DNA of 64,000 bases from Myxococcales bacterium (lineage in GTDB: Bacteria > Myxococcota_A > Polyangia > Haliangiales > Haliangiaceae), in the NCBI GenBank assembly GCA_016707895.1, contig JADJGV010000013.1, positions 62,001 to 126,000 on the forward strand, given 5' to 3'. The position numbers were made by a program, and so were the translations under genes. Shown here one piece after another: positions 46,221-55,515 of this stretch (the first letter of the stretch is position 1; every line of letters begins with the position of its first letter). The notes below the pieces were generated by a model. That model searched no databases. It saw only the letters and a program-made list of their open reading frames with translations, and was not told the origin of the DNA.

Positions 46221-48510
46221 CGGGGGCCTCGGGCGCGATCTGGAACACGTCGACGATGTAGGGACGGAGCGCCGCGGGGTCGGCGCTGGGCGCGTCGATC
46301 GCGACGACGAACCCGGTGAGCGTGTCGGCGGTGAGGCGGAAGCGGATGAACTGACGGAACGCGTCGACGCGAGCCGCGCCGCCGACCTCGTTGCCGTGGG
46401 CGCCGAGCGCCGCCGCCACCGTCAGGTACCAGCCCATGTGGGCGCAGCCGATCGCGATCGCCGCGACCGCGGTCGCCGCGATCACCCCGAGCCACTGCGC
46501 GGCGCCGACGGGCGCCAGCGCGACCCCGTCGGTGCCGCCGATCGCCAGCGCCAGGCCGGCCAGCCACGGCCCGAGCCACAGCGCCAGCAGCACCCACCAC
46601 GGCGCGTCGCGCCGCAGGAGCGCCTGGCCGATCACCAGCGCCGCCGCCATCAGCGCCAGCATCGCCGGCGCGATCCACCACACCGCGAGCGCGACGCGGG
46701 CGATCACGAACGGCGTGATCAGGTGCGCGATGCCGTGGACCAGGCCGAGCGCCAGCATCCCGAGCTGGCCGCGCCGCGGCAGCAGCCGGCCGCCGACCGC
46801 GCCGATCGCGACGCCGGCCACCAGCGTCACGACGCCGGCCAGGAGCCACCACGCGTCGAACCACAGGTCGTCGGCCAGCGGCGCCGCGATGAACCACGGC
46901 GACGCGAACGGCAGCAAGAGCGCGACGCCGGCCATCGCGGTCGCGACCCACCGGCGGCGGCGCGCGCCGATCGCGCCGAGCGCGCGCACCAGCGGCCGCC
47001 GCCGCTGCGTCGGCGTGAAGGTCACGCCGTGCACCCGCAGCGCGAGGTAGGCCAGCGCCAGCGCGCCGACGCCGAACCCGAGGAACGCCATCGACGGGCC
47101 GAGATCGCCAGGGCCGCCGACCGCCATCGGCCGCGCCACGCCGCCGAGCGCGCGCTCGCGGTGCAGCCCCAGCCACCCCAGCAGGTGATCGCCGAGCCAG
47201 CGCGTGCCGGCGCTGCGGGTGGCGCCGATCGCGCCGGTGAGCGTCAGCACCAGCGGCATGATCCACGCGAGCCCGCCGTCGAAGATCGACCACGGCTTGA
47301 GCAGCCGCCGCGACACCGCGCGGCGCGACAGCTCGGCGCGCGGGTACAGCGCCTGGGCCGCGATCGGCCCGATGGGCCCGAAGCTCGGGTGGTGGAACGC
47401 GCCGCCGCCGCCCGACACCACGCCCGCGTACGCGACCGGCGTCACCGGCCCCGCGGCGCGCTGGCCGTCGCCGATCGCCGCCGCCGGCGCCGCGGCCTGC
47501 CCCGGGTGGTAGCGCGCGTAGTGGTGGGTGTCGCCCGACAGGTCGAGCCGACAGCTGCCGGGCTCGGGCGCGCCGCCAGCGAACAGCGGCGCCAGCCCCA
47601 GCCGCGCCAGCGCGTCCTGGTGCGCGGCGTCGGCGACCACGGTCCCGGCGACGATCGGCGGCGACGGCGTCGCGACGATGCGCCTGCGCGCGGGCGGCAG
47701 CGAGCGCAGGTACCACTCCTGCCGCGCGTCGAGCCAGTCGTCGACGTCGAGGCCCACGAGCTGCCAGTCCCACGGCAGCTGGATCGCGACGTACGACGCC
47801 TGCTGCGCGCGCGTGTAGCCCGGCATCGCCAGCGGCGGGCGCCGACCGCCAGGGCCGGGCTGATCGTCGCCGGTGGCGCCGTGGCGGAACAGGCGGTTGA
47901 AGCCGACCAGCTCGGCGTAGTAGTCGTGGTTGCCGGGCAGCCCGTACAGCCGCCGCGGCGCGTGGTGCGGCTGGCGCGCGGCCAGCGCGCGCGCGGCGCG
48001 GGCGAACGGCACCTGCACCCGCGCCGCCAGCGTGTCGATGTCGGCGACGTGGTAGGCGGTGTCGCCGCCGACGAACAGGAACTGCCCGCGCGGCAGGGTC
48101 ACGGGATCGCCGGCGGCGGTGAGCCGGGCCGGCGCGCCGATCGCGTCGCCGGGGCGCGCGGCGACGTCGACGCCGGGGAGCGTGAGGTCGCCGCCGCAGC
48201 ACAGCGCGGTCGTGAACATCGCCGCGCCGCCGTCGCCGGTGTCGGCGAGGTAGTCGAACCACAGCTCGCCCGACGCCGGCGGCTCGATCGCCGCGACCCG
48301 CAGGTCGCGCTCGCGGCCGGCCTCGGCGCTGGCGTCCTCGACGTGGCCGTGGCCGTCGGCGATCCGCATCCAGTCGCGCGGATCGAGCTCGCCGCCGTAG
48401 AACGCGTGCAGCGCGATCTTCTTGCCGTACGCGATCAGGTCCGGCGCGAACAGCCAGCGCACCGGCGGCAAGAGCGGGCCGTCGGGGATGTCGGGAGGCT
48501 CGGTGCTCAT
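46207..48510 (-). CDS. Membrane metallophosphoesterase, paralogue B
   Basis: 767 residues. It has the same plan as the 42751 protein in the opposite orientation. Motifs are FVGGDTAYHVADIDTL near 148, LYGLPGNHDYYAELV near 190 and LDLSGDTHHYARY near 315. About eight membrane spans follow in the second half (for example IMPLVLTLTGAIGATRSAG, FVIARVALAVWWIAPAMLAL and VIAATAVAAIAIGCAHMGWY). The C-terminal HGNEVGGAARVDAFRQFIRF matches paralogue A. The ATG at 48510 has no convincing ribosome binding site. It sits beside rimO (40 bp apart, same direction) and overlaps the 45384 gene. The pair looks like an ancient inverted duplication that diverged. Substrate is unknown. Confidence 0.85.
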   Translation of the reverse strand: MSTEPPDIPDGPLLPPVRWLFAPDLIAYGKKIALHAFYGGELDPRDWMRIADGHGHVEDASAEAGRERDLRVAAIEPPASGELWFDYLADTGDGGAAMFTTALCCGGDLTLPGVDVAARPGDAIGAPARLTAAGDPVTLPRGQFLFVGGDTAYHVADIDTLAARVQVPFARAARALAARQPHHAPRRLYGLPGNHDYYAELVGFNRLFRHGATGDDQPGPGGRRPPLAMPGYTRAQQASYVAIQLPWDWQLVGLDVDDWLDARQEWYLRSLPPARRRIVATPSPPIVAGTVVADAAHQDALARLGLAPLFAGGAPEPGSCRLDLSGDTHHYARYHPGQAAAPAAAIGDGQRAAGPVTPVAYAGVVSGGGGAFHHPSFGPIGPIAAQALYPRAELSRRAVSRRLLKPWSIFDGGLAWIMPLVLTLTGAIGATRSAGTRWLGDHLLGWLGLHRERALGGVARPMAVGGPGDLGPSMAFLGFGVGALALAYLALRVHGVTFTPTQRRRPLVRALGAIGARRRRWVATAMAGVALLLPFASPWFIAAPLADDLWFDAWWLLAGVVTLVAGVAIGAVGGRLLPRRGQLGMLALGLVHGIAHLITPFVIARVALAVWWIAPAMLALMAAALVIGQALLRRDAPWWVLLALWLGPWLAGLALAIGGTDGVALAPVGAAQWLGVIAATAVAAIAIGCAHMGWYLTVAAALGAHGNEVGGAARVDAFRQFIRFRLTADTLTGFVVAIDAPSADPAALRPYIVDVFQIAPEAPGGPA

Positions 48511-48550
48511 GCGGTGCCGGGCAGCGCCGCCGACTCTACCTCGGGTCGAC

Positions 48551-49915
48551 CTACGCCAGCTCGAGCGACGCCGCGAGGTCGTGATCGGCGGCCTGGGTGA
48601 CCCGGGCCCGGACCAGCGCGCCGACCGGCGCGGTGCCGTCGGCGAGGTAGACCACGCCGTCGATGCCGGGGGCCTGGCCGAAGTAGCGGCCCTCGAGCAA
48701 CAGGTCGGTCTCCTCGGACAGGCCGTCGACCAGCACCTCGAGCTCGCGCCCGACCATCGCCTCGAGCTTGGCCCGCGAGATGCCGCGCTGCAGCTCCATC
48801 AGCTCGGCGGCCCGGGCGTCGGCGACCTTGGCCGGCACCCGGTTGGGTAGCATGCCGCTGACCGTGCCGGGCTCGATCGAATACGGGAACACGCCGACCC
48901 GATCGAGCTGCGCCTCGGCGAGGAAGTCGCGCAGCGCCGCGTGCATCGCGTCGGTCTCGCCGGGGTGGCCGCTGATGAACGTCGAGCGGATGACGATGCC
49001 CGGCACCTTCGCGCGCAGCCGCTCGATCAGCTCGTAGGTGACCCGGCTGGAGTGCCCGCGCCGCATCAGCTTGAGCATGCCGTCGTCGATGTGCTGCAGC
49101 GGCACGTCGACGTACTTGGCCACCGTCGGCAAGGTCGCGATCGCGTCGATCAGCTCGTCGGTGAACGCCGACGGGAACGTGTAGTGCAGCCGGATCCAGT
49201 GCACGCCGGGGATCGGCGCCAGCCGGTGCAGCAGCTGCGCCAGCGTCGGGCGATCGGCGAGGTCCCAGCCGTAGCGGGTGAGATCCTGCGCGATCAGGCA
49301 GATCTCCTTGGTGCCGGCGGCGGCCAGCGCCGTGACCTCGGCGGCGATGTCGTCGATCGGCCGGCTGCGCTGGGCGCCGCGCAGCTTGGGGATGATGCAG
49401 AACGCGCACGGGCGATCGCAGCCCTCGGCGATCTTGACGTAGGCGGTGTGGCGGCCGCCGATCCGCACCCGCGGCGCGTCGTGATCGTAGATGTACGCGG
49501 GCGCCGCGGTGACCTGCACCACCGGCAGCGGCTTCTTCTTGCCGCGCGTCGGCTTCGCCGCCGGCGCGTCGAGGGTCTTGGCGATCGACGGGAAGTCGCT
49601 CGAGCCCAGGATGTGATCGATCTCGGGGATCTCCTTGGCGATCTCGTCGGCGTAGCGCTGCGCCAGGCAGCCGGTCACGACCAGCTTGCCGGCCCGGCCC
49701 TTCTTGAACTCGGCCATCTCGAGGATGGTGTTGACGCTCTCGGCCTTGGCCGAGTCGATGAACGCGCAGGTGTTGACGACGATGACGTCGGCGTCCTCGG
49801 GCGCGTCGACCAGCGCGTGGCCGGCGTCGGTGACCTGCCCGAGCATGATCTCGGTGTCGACCTGGTTCTTGGGACAGCCCAGGGACACGAAGTAGATGTT
49901 CTGGCTCGCGGTCAC
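48551..49915 (-). CDS. rimO: Ribosomal protein S12 methylthiotransferase RimO
   Basis: 454 residues. The N-terminal UPF0004 domain binds an auxiliary cluster (YFVSLGCPKNQVDTE, VVNTCAFIDSAKAES, VVTGCLAQRYADEI). The radical SAM CxxxCxxC motif is EGCDRPCAFCIIPKLRG. The domain LTRYGWDLADRPTLAQLLHR followed by WIRLHYTFPS is typical of RimO rather than MiaB. A TRAM domain ends the protein (VLVDGLSEETDLLLEGRYFG). It adds a methylthio group to Asp88-equivalent in S12. The start is the GTG at 49915 just before TASQNIYFVSLG, although the frame stays open upstream; the ribosome binding site is weak. Confidence 0.95.
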   Translation of the reverse strand: MTASQNIYFVSLGCPKNQVDTEIMLGQVTDAGHALVDAPEDADVIVVNTCAFIDSAKAESVNTILEMAEFKKGRAGKLVVTGCLAQRYADEIAKEIPEIDHILGSSDFPSIAKTLDAPAAKPTRGKKKPLPVVQVTAAPAYIYDHDAPRVRIGGRHTAYVKIAEGCDRPCAFCIIPKLRGAQRSRPIDDIAAEVTALAAAGTKEICLIAQDLTRYGWDLADRPTLAQLLHRLAPIPGVHWIRLHYTFPSAFTDELIDAIATLPTVAKYVDVPLQHIDDGMLKLMRRGHSSRVTYELIERLRAKVPGIVIRSTFISGHPGETDAMHAALRDFLAEAQLDRVGVFPYSIEPGTVSGMLPNRVPAKVADARAAELMELQRGISRAKLEAMVGRELEVLVDGLSEETDLLLEGRYFGQAPGIDGVVYLADGTAPVGALVRARVTQAADHDLAASLELA

Positions 49916-50087
49916 GATCGGCGCAGTCTGTCGGGGGGACCGGGGGCTGTCAACTCGACAACGCCGGGGGCCTGGGCGCCGCGGTCCGCCATGCGACACC
50001 AGCGCGCCGACCGTCGGCGTCGGCCCCAGGCCACGAGCCAGCCCTAGTCTTGCGAAGCTCGAGGCCCGGTGCGGCTTCGGCTTGACG

Positions 50088-50128
50088 CACAACACGCATG
50101 CTGTACAACAGTATCGTTGCACAACAGA
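50088..50128 (+). promoter_or_regulatory. Three G(C/T)ACAACA motifs upstream of the ATPase pair
   Basis: GCACAACAC (50088), GTACAACAG (50103) and GCACAACAG (50119) recur at 15- and 16-base intervals just before the GTG at 50149. TTGACG overlaps the first copy (50083-50088) and would fit as a -35 box, with TACAAC at 50104-50109 as a weak -10 after 15 bases. This looks like an operator or activator site arranged along the promoter. Confidence 0.45.
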
Positions 50129-50148
50129 TTTGCTGAACGGAGGGCGTC

Positions 50149-51327
50149 GTGAAGATCATCGTCGGCAACACCGCAGAGGGGGAGAACTTCTTTGGCCGCC
50201 TCGCCGAACTGGCCCACCTGGATCGACTGCTCGAGGACCACCATGTCCTGCTGCTTGCGCCGCGGCGCGTCGGCAAGAGCTCGCTCTTGCGGGCCTACCG
50301 AAGCCGCGCCCGCACCGATGGAACGGTCGTCGTGTATGCCGACGTCCAAGACGCGCGGCCTAGCGCCGACGCCGAACCCCAGTTCGTCCGAACCGTGCTC
50401 GACGCGATCTACGCCACGGCGGCCGGCAAGGCGGTGCGGCCCGGCTGGTGGTCGCGGTGGCGCGCCACCCGCACGTCGCGCATCAAGCAGCTGCAACTCC
50501 CCGGCGGCGCCGGCGCCGAACTCGAACACCTCGCGACGTCCTGGCAGCACGACGCCGACCTCGCGTTCGCGCGCATCCTTGAGGGCGAGTCGCGCTGGAT
50601 CGTGATGATCGACGAGCTGCCCAACGTGGTCGCCGCGCTCGCCGAGATCGACGTGAGCGGCGGCCGTGCACGGGCGTTCCTGGCGTGGTTCCGCGCGCTC
50701 CGCAATCGCTGCGCCGACAAGCTCCACTTCGTGGTCTGCGGGTCGATCGGCCTCGACAACGTGGCCCGGCGCCTGCGCTGCACCGACACGATCAACGATC
50801 TGTGTCCGTGGACGATCGGCGCGTTCTCCGCAGAAGACGCCGACGCGTTCTTGGTAGCGCTGGGTGACGCCTACGGCGCGGCGCTCTCTCCCGACGTGCG
50901 CGCGGCAATCGCCCACGAGCTCGAGTGGTTGATCCCCCACCACCTCCAGGCCATGGCCCAAGAGCTGGTCGGGGCCGGCAGCACCACGATCGACGTGGCA
51001 CGGGTCGCGGCCGCCACCGTGGCGCTGCTCGCCAACCGAACGTATTTCAACACCTGGGACGAGCGGCTGACCGCGTCACTCGGCGTCCCTCACGACGACC
51101 ACGCGCGCGCCATCTTGATCGCGTGTGCACGCGACCGCGAGGGTGTGAGCCGAAATATCCTCGGGCAGACGCTCTTGGCGGCCGGGGTCGGCGACGACGT
51201 GCGCCCCAAGACGCTCGCCTGGCTCATCGACGTCCTGGTCCATGACGGCTATCTGGTCCTGGCCGACGATCGGTATCGCTTTCGCTCGGCCCTGCTGCGT
51301 CGCTACTGGCTCCGGAACTTCGTATGA
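50149..51327 (+). CDS. P-loop ATPase, first of a coupled pair (archaeal ATPase/STAND-like)
   Basis: 392 residues. A P-loop lies at 37-44 (APRRVGKS, with Ala replacing the usual first Gly) and Walker B at 151-156 (IVMIDE). The profile with N-terminal FFGRLAELAHLDRLLEDHHV resembles the archaeal ATPase family (PF01637), part of the MNS/STAND AAA+ clade. The C-terminal 120 residues look like a winged helix (RDREGVSRNILGQTLLAAGV, LVHDGYLVLADDRYRFRSAL). No enzymatic effector domain is seen. The start is a GTG with GGAGGG five bases upstream. The stop overlaps the next ATG by four bases. Members of this clade act in regulation, defence or NTP-driven switching; its job here is unknown. Confidence 0.8.
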   Translation: MKIIVGNTAEGENFFGRLAELAHLDRLLEDHHVLLLAPRRVGKSSLLRAYRSRARTDGTVVVYADVQDARPSADAEPQFVRTVLDAIYATAAGKAVRPGWWSRWRATRTSRIKQLQLPGGAGAELEHLATSWQHDADLAFARILEGESRWIVMIDELPNVVAALAEIDVSGGRARAFLAWFRALRNRCADKLHFVVCGSIGLDNVARRLRCTDTINDLCPWTIGAFSAEDADAFLVALGDAYGAALSPDVRAAIAHELEWLIPHHLQAMAQELVGAGSTTIDVARVAAATVALLANRTYFNTWDERLTASLGVPHDDHARAILIACARDREGVSRNILGQTLLAAGVGDDVRPKTLAWLIDVLVHDGYLVLADDRYRFRSALLRRYWLRNFV

Positions 51328-53570
51328 CCCAGTCGACCCGTCCGACCACACTCTACAACCCGCATCTGCTCAGCAAGGAGGAGCTGATCGCGGGCTTCAT
51401 CGCCCGCCAGCCGCTCCTGACCGAGCTGGTCGACGATCTGCGCCGGGGTGGCGGGCAACACCACCTGCTCGTCGGCTCGCGCGGCACCGGCAAGACGACG
51501 CTGCTGCTGCGCGTGGGGCTCGCGCTCGACGACGATCCGGCGCTGGCCAGGCGGGCCATCGCGCTGCGCTTCCCCGAGGAGCAGTACAACATCATCCGGC
51601 TCTCGGACTTCTGGCTCAACTGCCTCGACGCCTTGGTCGACGCGCTGGAGCGCCGTGGCGCCACCGACGAGGCCAAGCGACTAGACGCGCAGATCGAAGA
51701 GGTCGACGCGCTCGATGACGAGGAGATCAGGACCGAGCGCGCGCTCGCGCACCTGAGCGGATGGGCCCGACGCGCGAAGAAGCTGGTGGTGTTGCTGGTC
51801 GACAACCTGGACCTGGTGTTCGCTCGCCTGAGCGCGTCGCACTGGGCGCTGCGCAAGACGCTGACCGAGGACAAGCGGCTGGTGCTGATCGGCGCCAGCT
51901 CGAGTGCGGTGCCGGAGACGTTCGAGTACGGCCAGGCGTTCTACGACTTCTTCAACGTCCACGAACTGGGCGGCCTCGACGACGACGAGGCGCGGCGAGT
52001 CCTCGTGCGCCTGTCGGACGTGCTGGGCACTCCGCAGGTGCCCCAGGCCATCGCCGACAACCCGGGTCGCCTGAAGTCACTCCTCCTGCTCAGCGGCGGA
52101 ACGCCGCGCACGTTGCAGCTCTTGCACGGCGTGCTGGCGCTCGGCAGCACCCGCAGCGCCGAGCGCGACATCGAGCTGATGGTCGACCAGGTCACGCCGT
52201 ACTACAAGGCGCGCTTCGAGGACCTGCCCGCCCAAGCCCAGCAGATCGTCGACGCGGTGGCGCTGCACTGGCACCCGATGACCGCTATCGAGTGCGCCGA
52301 CAAGACCCGGCTCGACGTGACGCTGGTGTCGGCCCAGCTCACGCGGCTGGCCCGCCAGGGCGTGATCGCCAAGGTGCCGCACGTCAGCGGCAAGCTCGGC
52401 TTCCAGATCGCCGAGCGGTTCTTCGGCATCTGGTACATGATGCGCGCCAGCCGCCGCCTGCGCCGGAAGCTGTTCTGGCTGGCGGTGTGCGTCCAGGAGC
52501 TGTACGGGCACGACGAGTTCGAGCGGCAAGCGGCCGCGCTGCTGGCCACGTCAAGCACCCAGGCCAGCGCGGACCCTGCCAGGCTCTTGGCGTTCGCCGA
52601 GGCATCTCACGACGGCACCGTGAAGCGACGGCTCGAGCGCCGCGCAGTGTCGATGCTGGTGCAGGCTAGCGAGGCAGGCCCGCGCTGGGACGGGCTTGAC
52701 CTCGACGGCGCGGATCGCGACCTCAAGGACCAGGCGGCGCGCGCGCGGCGCCTCGCCGCGGTGCACCGCACGATCGTGGACCACATCGTCGCGCCCGCGG
52801 GGATGACACCGCAGCAGTGTGCCGACGCAGTGACCGGATCTCCCATGGACTCGCTCGAAGCCAAGGAGCGAGTCGCCGCGGCGATCACGACCAGCGAGAA
52901 GCTGTCCCCGCTCCTTGTGAACATGCTTCGAGGTCCAGAACATTGGCCGGAACAACTGATCCGTGCGGTCCAGAACGCAGAGGTCGCCTCATTCGAAGAT
53001 GCGAGCACCGTCGACGACGTCGAGGACATCCTGAGCGCCGTCGACGACGAACACCGCGCCTTCGCGCTCGGTTGCATCGCGGGCGGCGGCTTTCGCGCAG
53101 CGTCCGATCACGCACTCGCACGGCCAGAACCGATCGACGTCGGACTCGCGGTCATCTGCTCGTTCTGGAAACCTCGGCCGCTGGATCGCATCGCCAAGGC
53201 ACTCACGCGCGTCGACGACGACGCTGTCTCGGACTGGCGGCATGTGACCGTCTGGGAGTTCACGGCCAGGGACGGTTTGGCCCGAGCGGTCGCGACGTTG
53301 CTGCGCGAACTCGGCCTCCACGAGCGCGCGTTGCCGCTCTACGAGGCGTTGCTCGCGTTCGCCGACGGCAAGACGGGCGACCTGATCCACCTCGCGCCCG
53401 AGGTGCGAGTCCCCGCCGAGCAGTACCTCACCGCGTTTCATGCCGCGTCGAAGCGTGATGCGGAGACCGACACGAGCCCGCTCGCGGCACCGTCGACTAC
53501 GAACCCACGGCGATCTGGGGGCCGAACCGGAAAGCCCACGAAGGCGCGGCGGCGATCGCCGCGAACCTGA
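51324..53570 (+). CDS. P-loop ATPase, second of a coupled pair, large
   Basis: 748 residues. Walker A is GSRGTGKT (51-58), Walker B LVVLLVDNLD (154-163) and a sensor-like strand RLVLIGASSS. A winged-helix region (ECADKTRLDVTLVSAQLTRL) and the family segment FQIAERFFGIWYMMRASRRL (near 350) match the archaeal ATPase (PF01637) fold. The second half is a helical array without a recognisable enzymatic motif (ALLRELGLHERALPLYEALL looks TPR-like), and the C-terminus is basic (RRSGGRTGKPTKARRRSPRT). The ATGA overlap with the first ATPase couples translation. The two proteins are similar in plan and could form a heteromeric switch. Function is not known. Confidence 0.8.
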   Translation: MTQSTRPTTLYNPHLLSKEELIAGFIARQPLLTELVDDLRRGGGQHHLLVGSRGTGKTTLLLRVGLALDDDPALARRAIALRFPEEQYNIIRLSDFWLNCLDALVDALERRGATDEAKRLDAQIEEVDALDDEEIRTERALAHLSGWARRAKKLVVLLVDNLDLVFARLSASHWALRKTLTEDKRLVLIGASSSAVPETFEYGQAFYDFFNVHELGGLDDDEARRVLVRLSDVLGTPQVPQAIADNPGRLKSLLLLSGGTPRTLQLLHGVLALGSTRSAERDIELMVDQVTPYYKARFEDLPAQAQQIVDAVALHWHPMTAIECADKTRLDVTLVSAQLTRLARQGVIAKVPHVSGKLGFQIAERFFGIWYMMRASRRLRRKLFWLAVCVQELYGHDEFERQAAALLATSSTQASADPARLLAFAEASHDGTVKRRLERRAVSMLVQASEAGPRWDGLDLDGADRDLKDQAARARRLAAVHRTIVDHIVAPAGMTPQQCADAVTGSPMDSLEAKERVAAAITTSEKLSPLLVNMLRGPEHWPEQLIRAVQNAEVASFEDASTVDDVEDILSAVDDEHRAFALGCIAGGGFRAASDHALARPEPIDVGLAVICSFWKPRPLDRIAKALTRVDDDAVSDWRHVTVWEFTARDGLARAVATLLRELGLHERALPLYEALLAFADGKTGDLIHLAPEVRVPAEQYLTAFHAASKRDAETDTSPLAAPSTTNPRRSGGRTGKPTKARRRSPRT

Positions 53571-53588
53571 GCCTCGCCCGACGCCCGC

Positions 53589-54959
<1,371 letters not shown>

Positions 54960-54987
54960 GCGGGCGCGCCAGGGTACCATCGCCGCC

Positions 54988-55515
54988 GTGCCGGCGCTCA
55001 CCACCGAACGCCTCGAGCTGTGGCCGATCACCTTGCCGTTCGTCGAGGCGGTGATGGCCGGCGATCGCGCGACCGCCGAGGCGGTGTGCGGCGCGACGCT
55101 GCCCGAGGCGTGGCCGGGCGCCGACCTGGTGGCGCGCGCGTTCACGCCATCGCTCGAGGCGATCCGCGCCGATCCCGACACCCGGCTGTGGGGCGATCGG
55201 CTGCTGATCACCCGCGATCGCCGCCGGCGGGTGGTCGGCAGCGTCGTGTTCCACGGCCGGCCCGCCGACGGCGTCGCCGAGGTCGGCTACGGCGTCGACG
55301 ACGCCGCGCAGCGCCAGGGCTACGCCACCGAGGGCACCCGCGCCTGCGTCGACTGGGCGCTCGGCCAGCCCGGCGTGGTGGCGGTCACCGCGGTCACGTT
55401 CCCCTGGCACACCGCATCGCTGCGGGTGATCGAGCGCTGCGGCATGCGGCCGTGCGGCCAGCGCGAGCACCCGTTCCTGGGCGAGCTGCTGGTGTTCGAG
55501 CGCCGGCGCTCGTGA
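54988..55515 (+). CDS. GNAT family N-acetyltransferase
   Basis: 175 residues. The GNAT fold is seen in RLELWPITLPFVEAV, VVGSVVFHGRPADGVAEVGY (beta-strands 3-4), DDAAQRQGYATEGTRACVDW (acetyl-CoA pyrophosphate loop R/Q-x-x-G-x-A) and TASLRVIERCGMRPCG. It is of the RimJ/RimL type, which acetylates amino groups of proteins or small molecules. The start is the GTG at 54988; the ribosome binding site is weak. The stop overlaps the cytochrome ATG by one base (TGATG), so they are coupled, though the functional link is unclear. Confidence 0.87.
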   Translation: MPALTTERLELWPITLPFVEAVMAGDRATAEAVCGATLPEAWPGADLVARAFTPSLEAIRADPDTRLWGDRLLITRDRRRRVVGSVVFHGRPADGVAEVGYGVDDAAQRQGYATEGTRACVDWALGQPGVVAVTAVTFPWHTASLRVIERCGMRPCGQREHPFLGELLVFERRRS

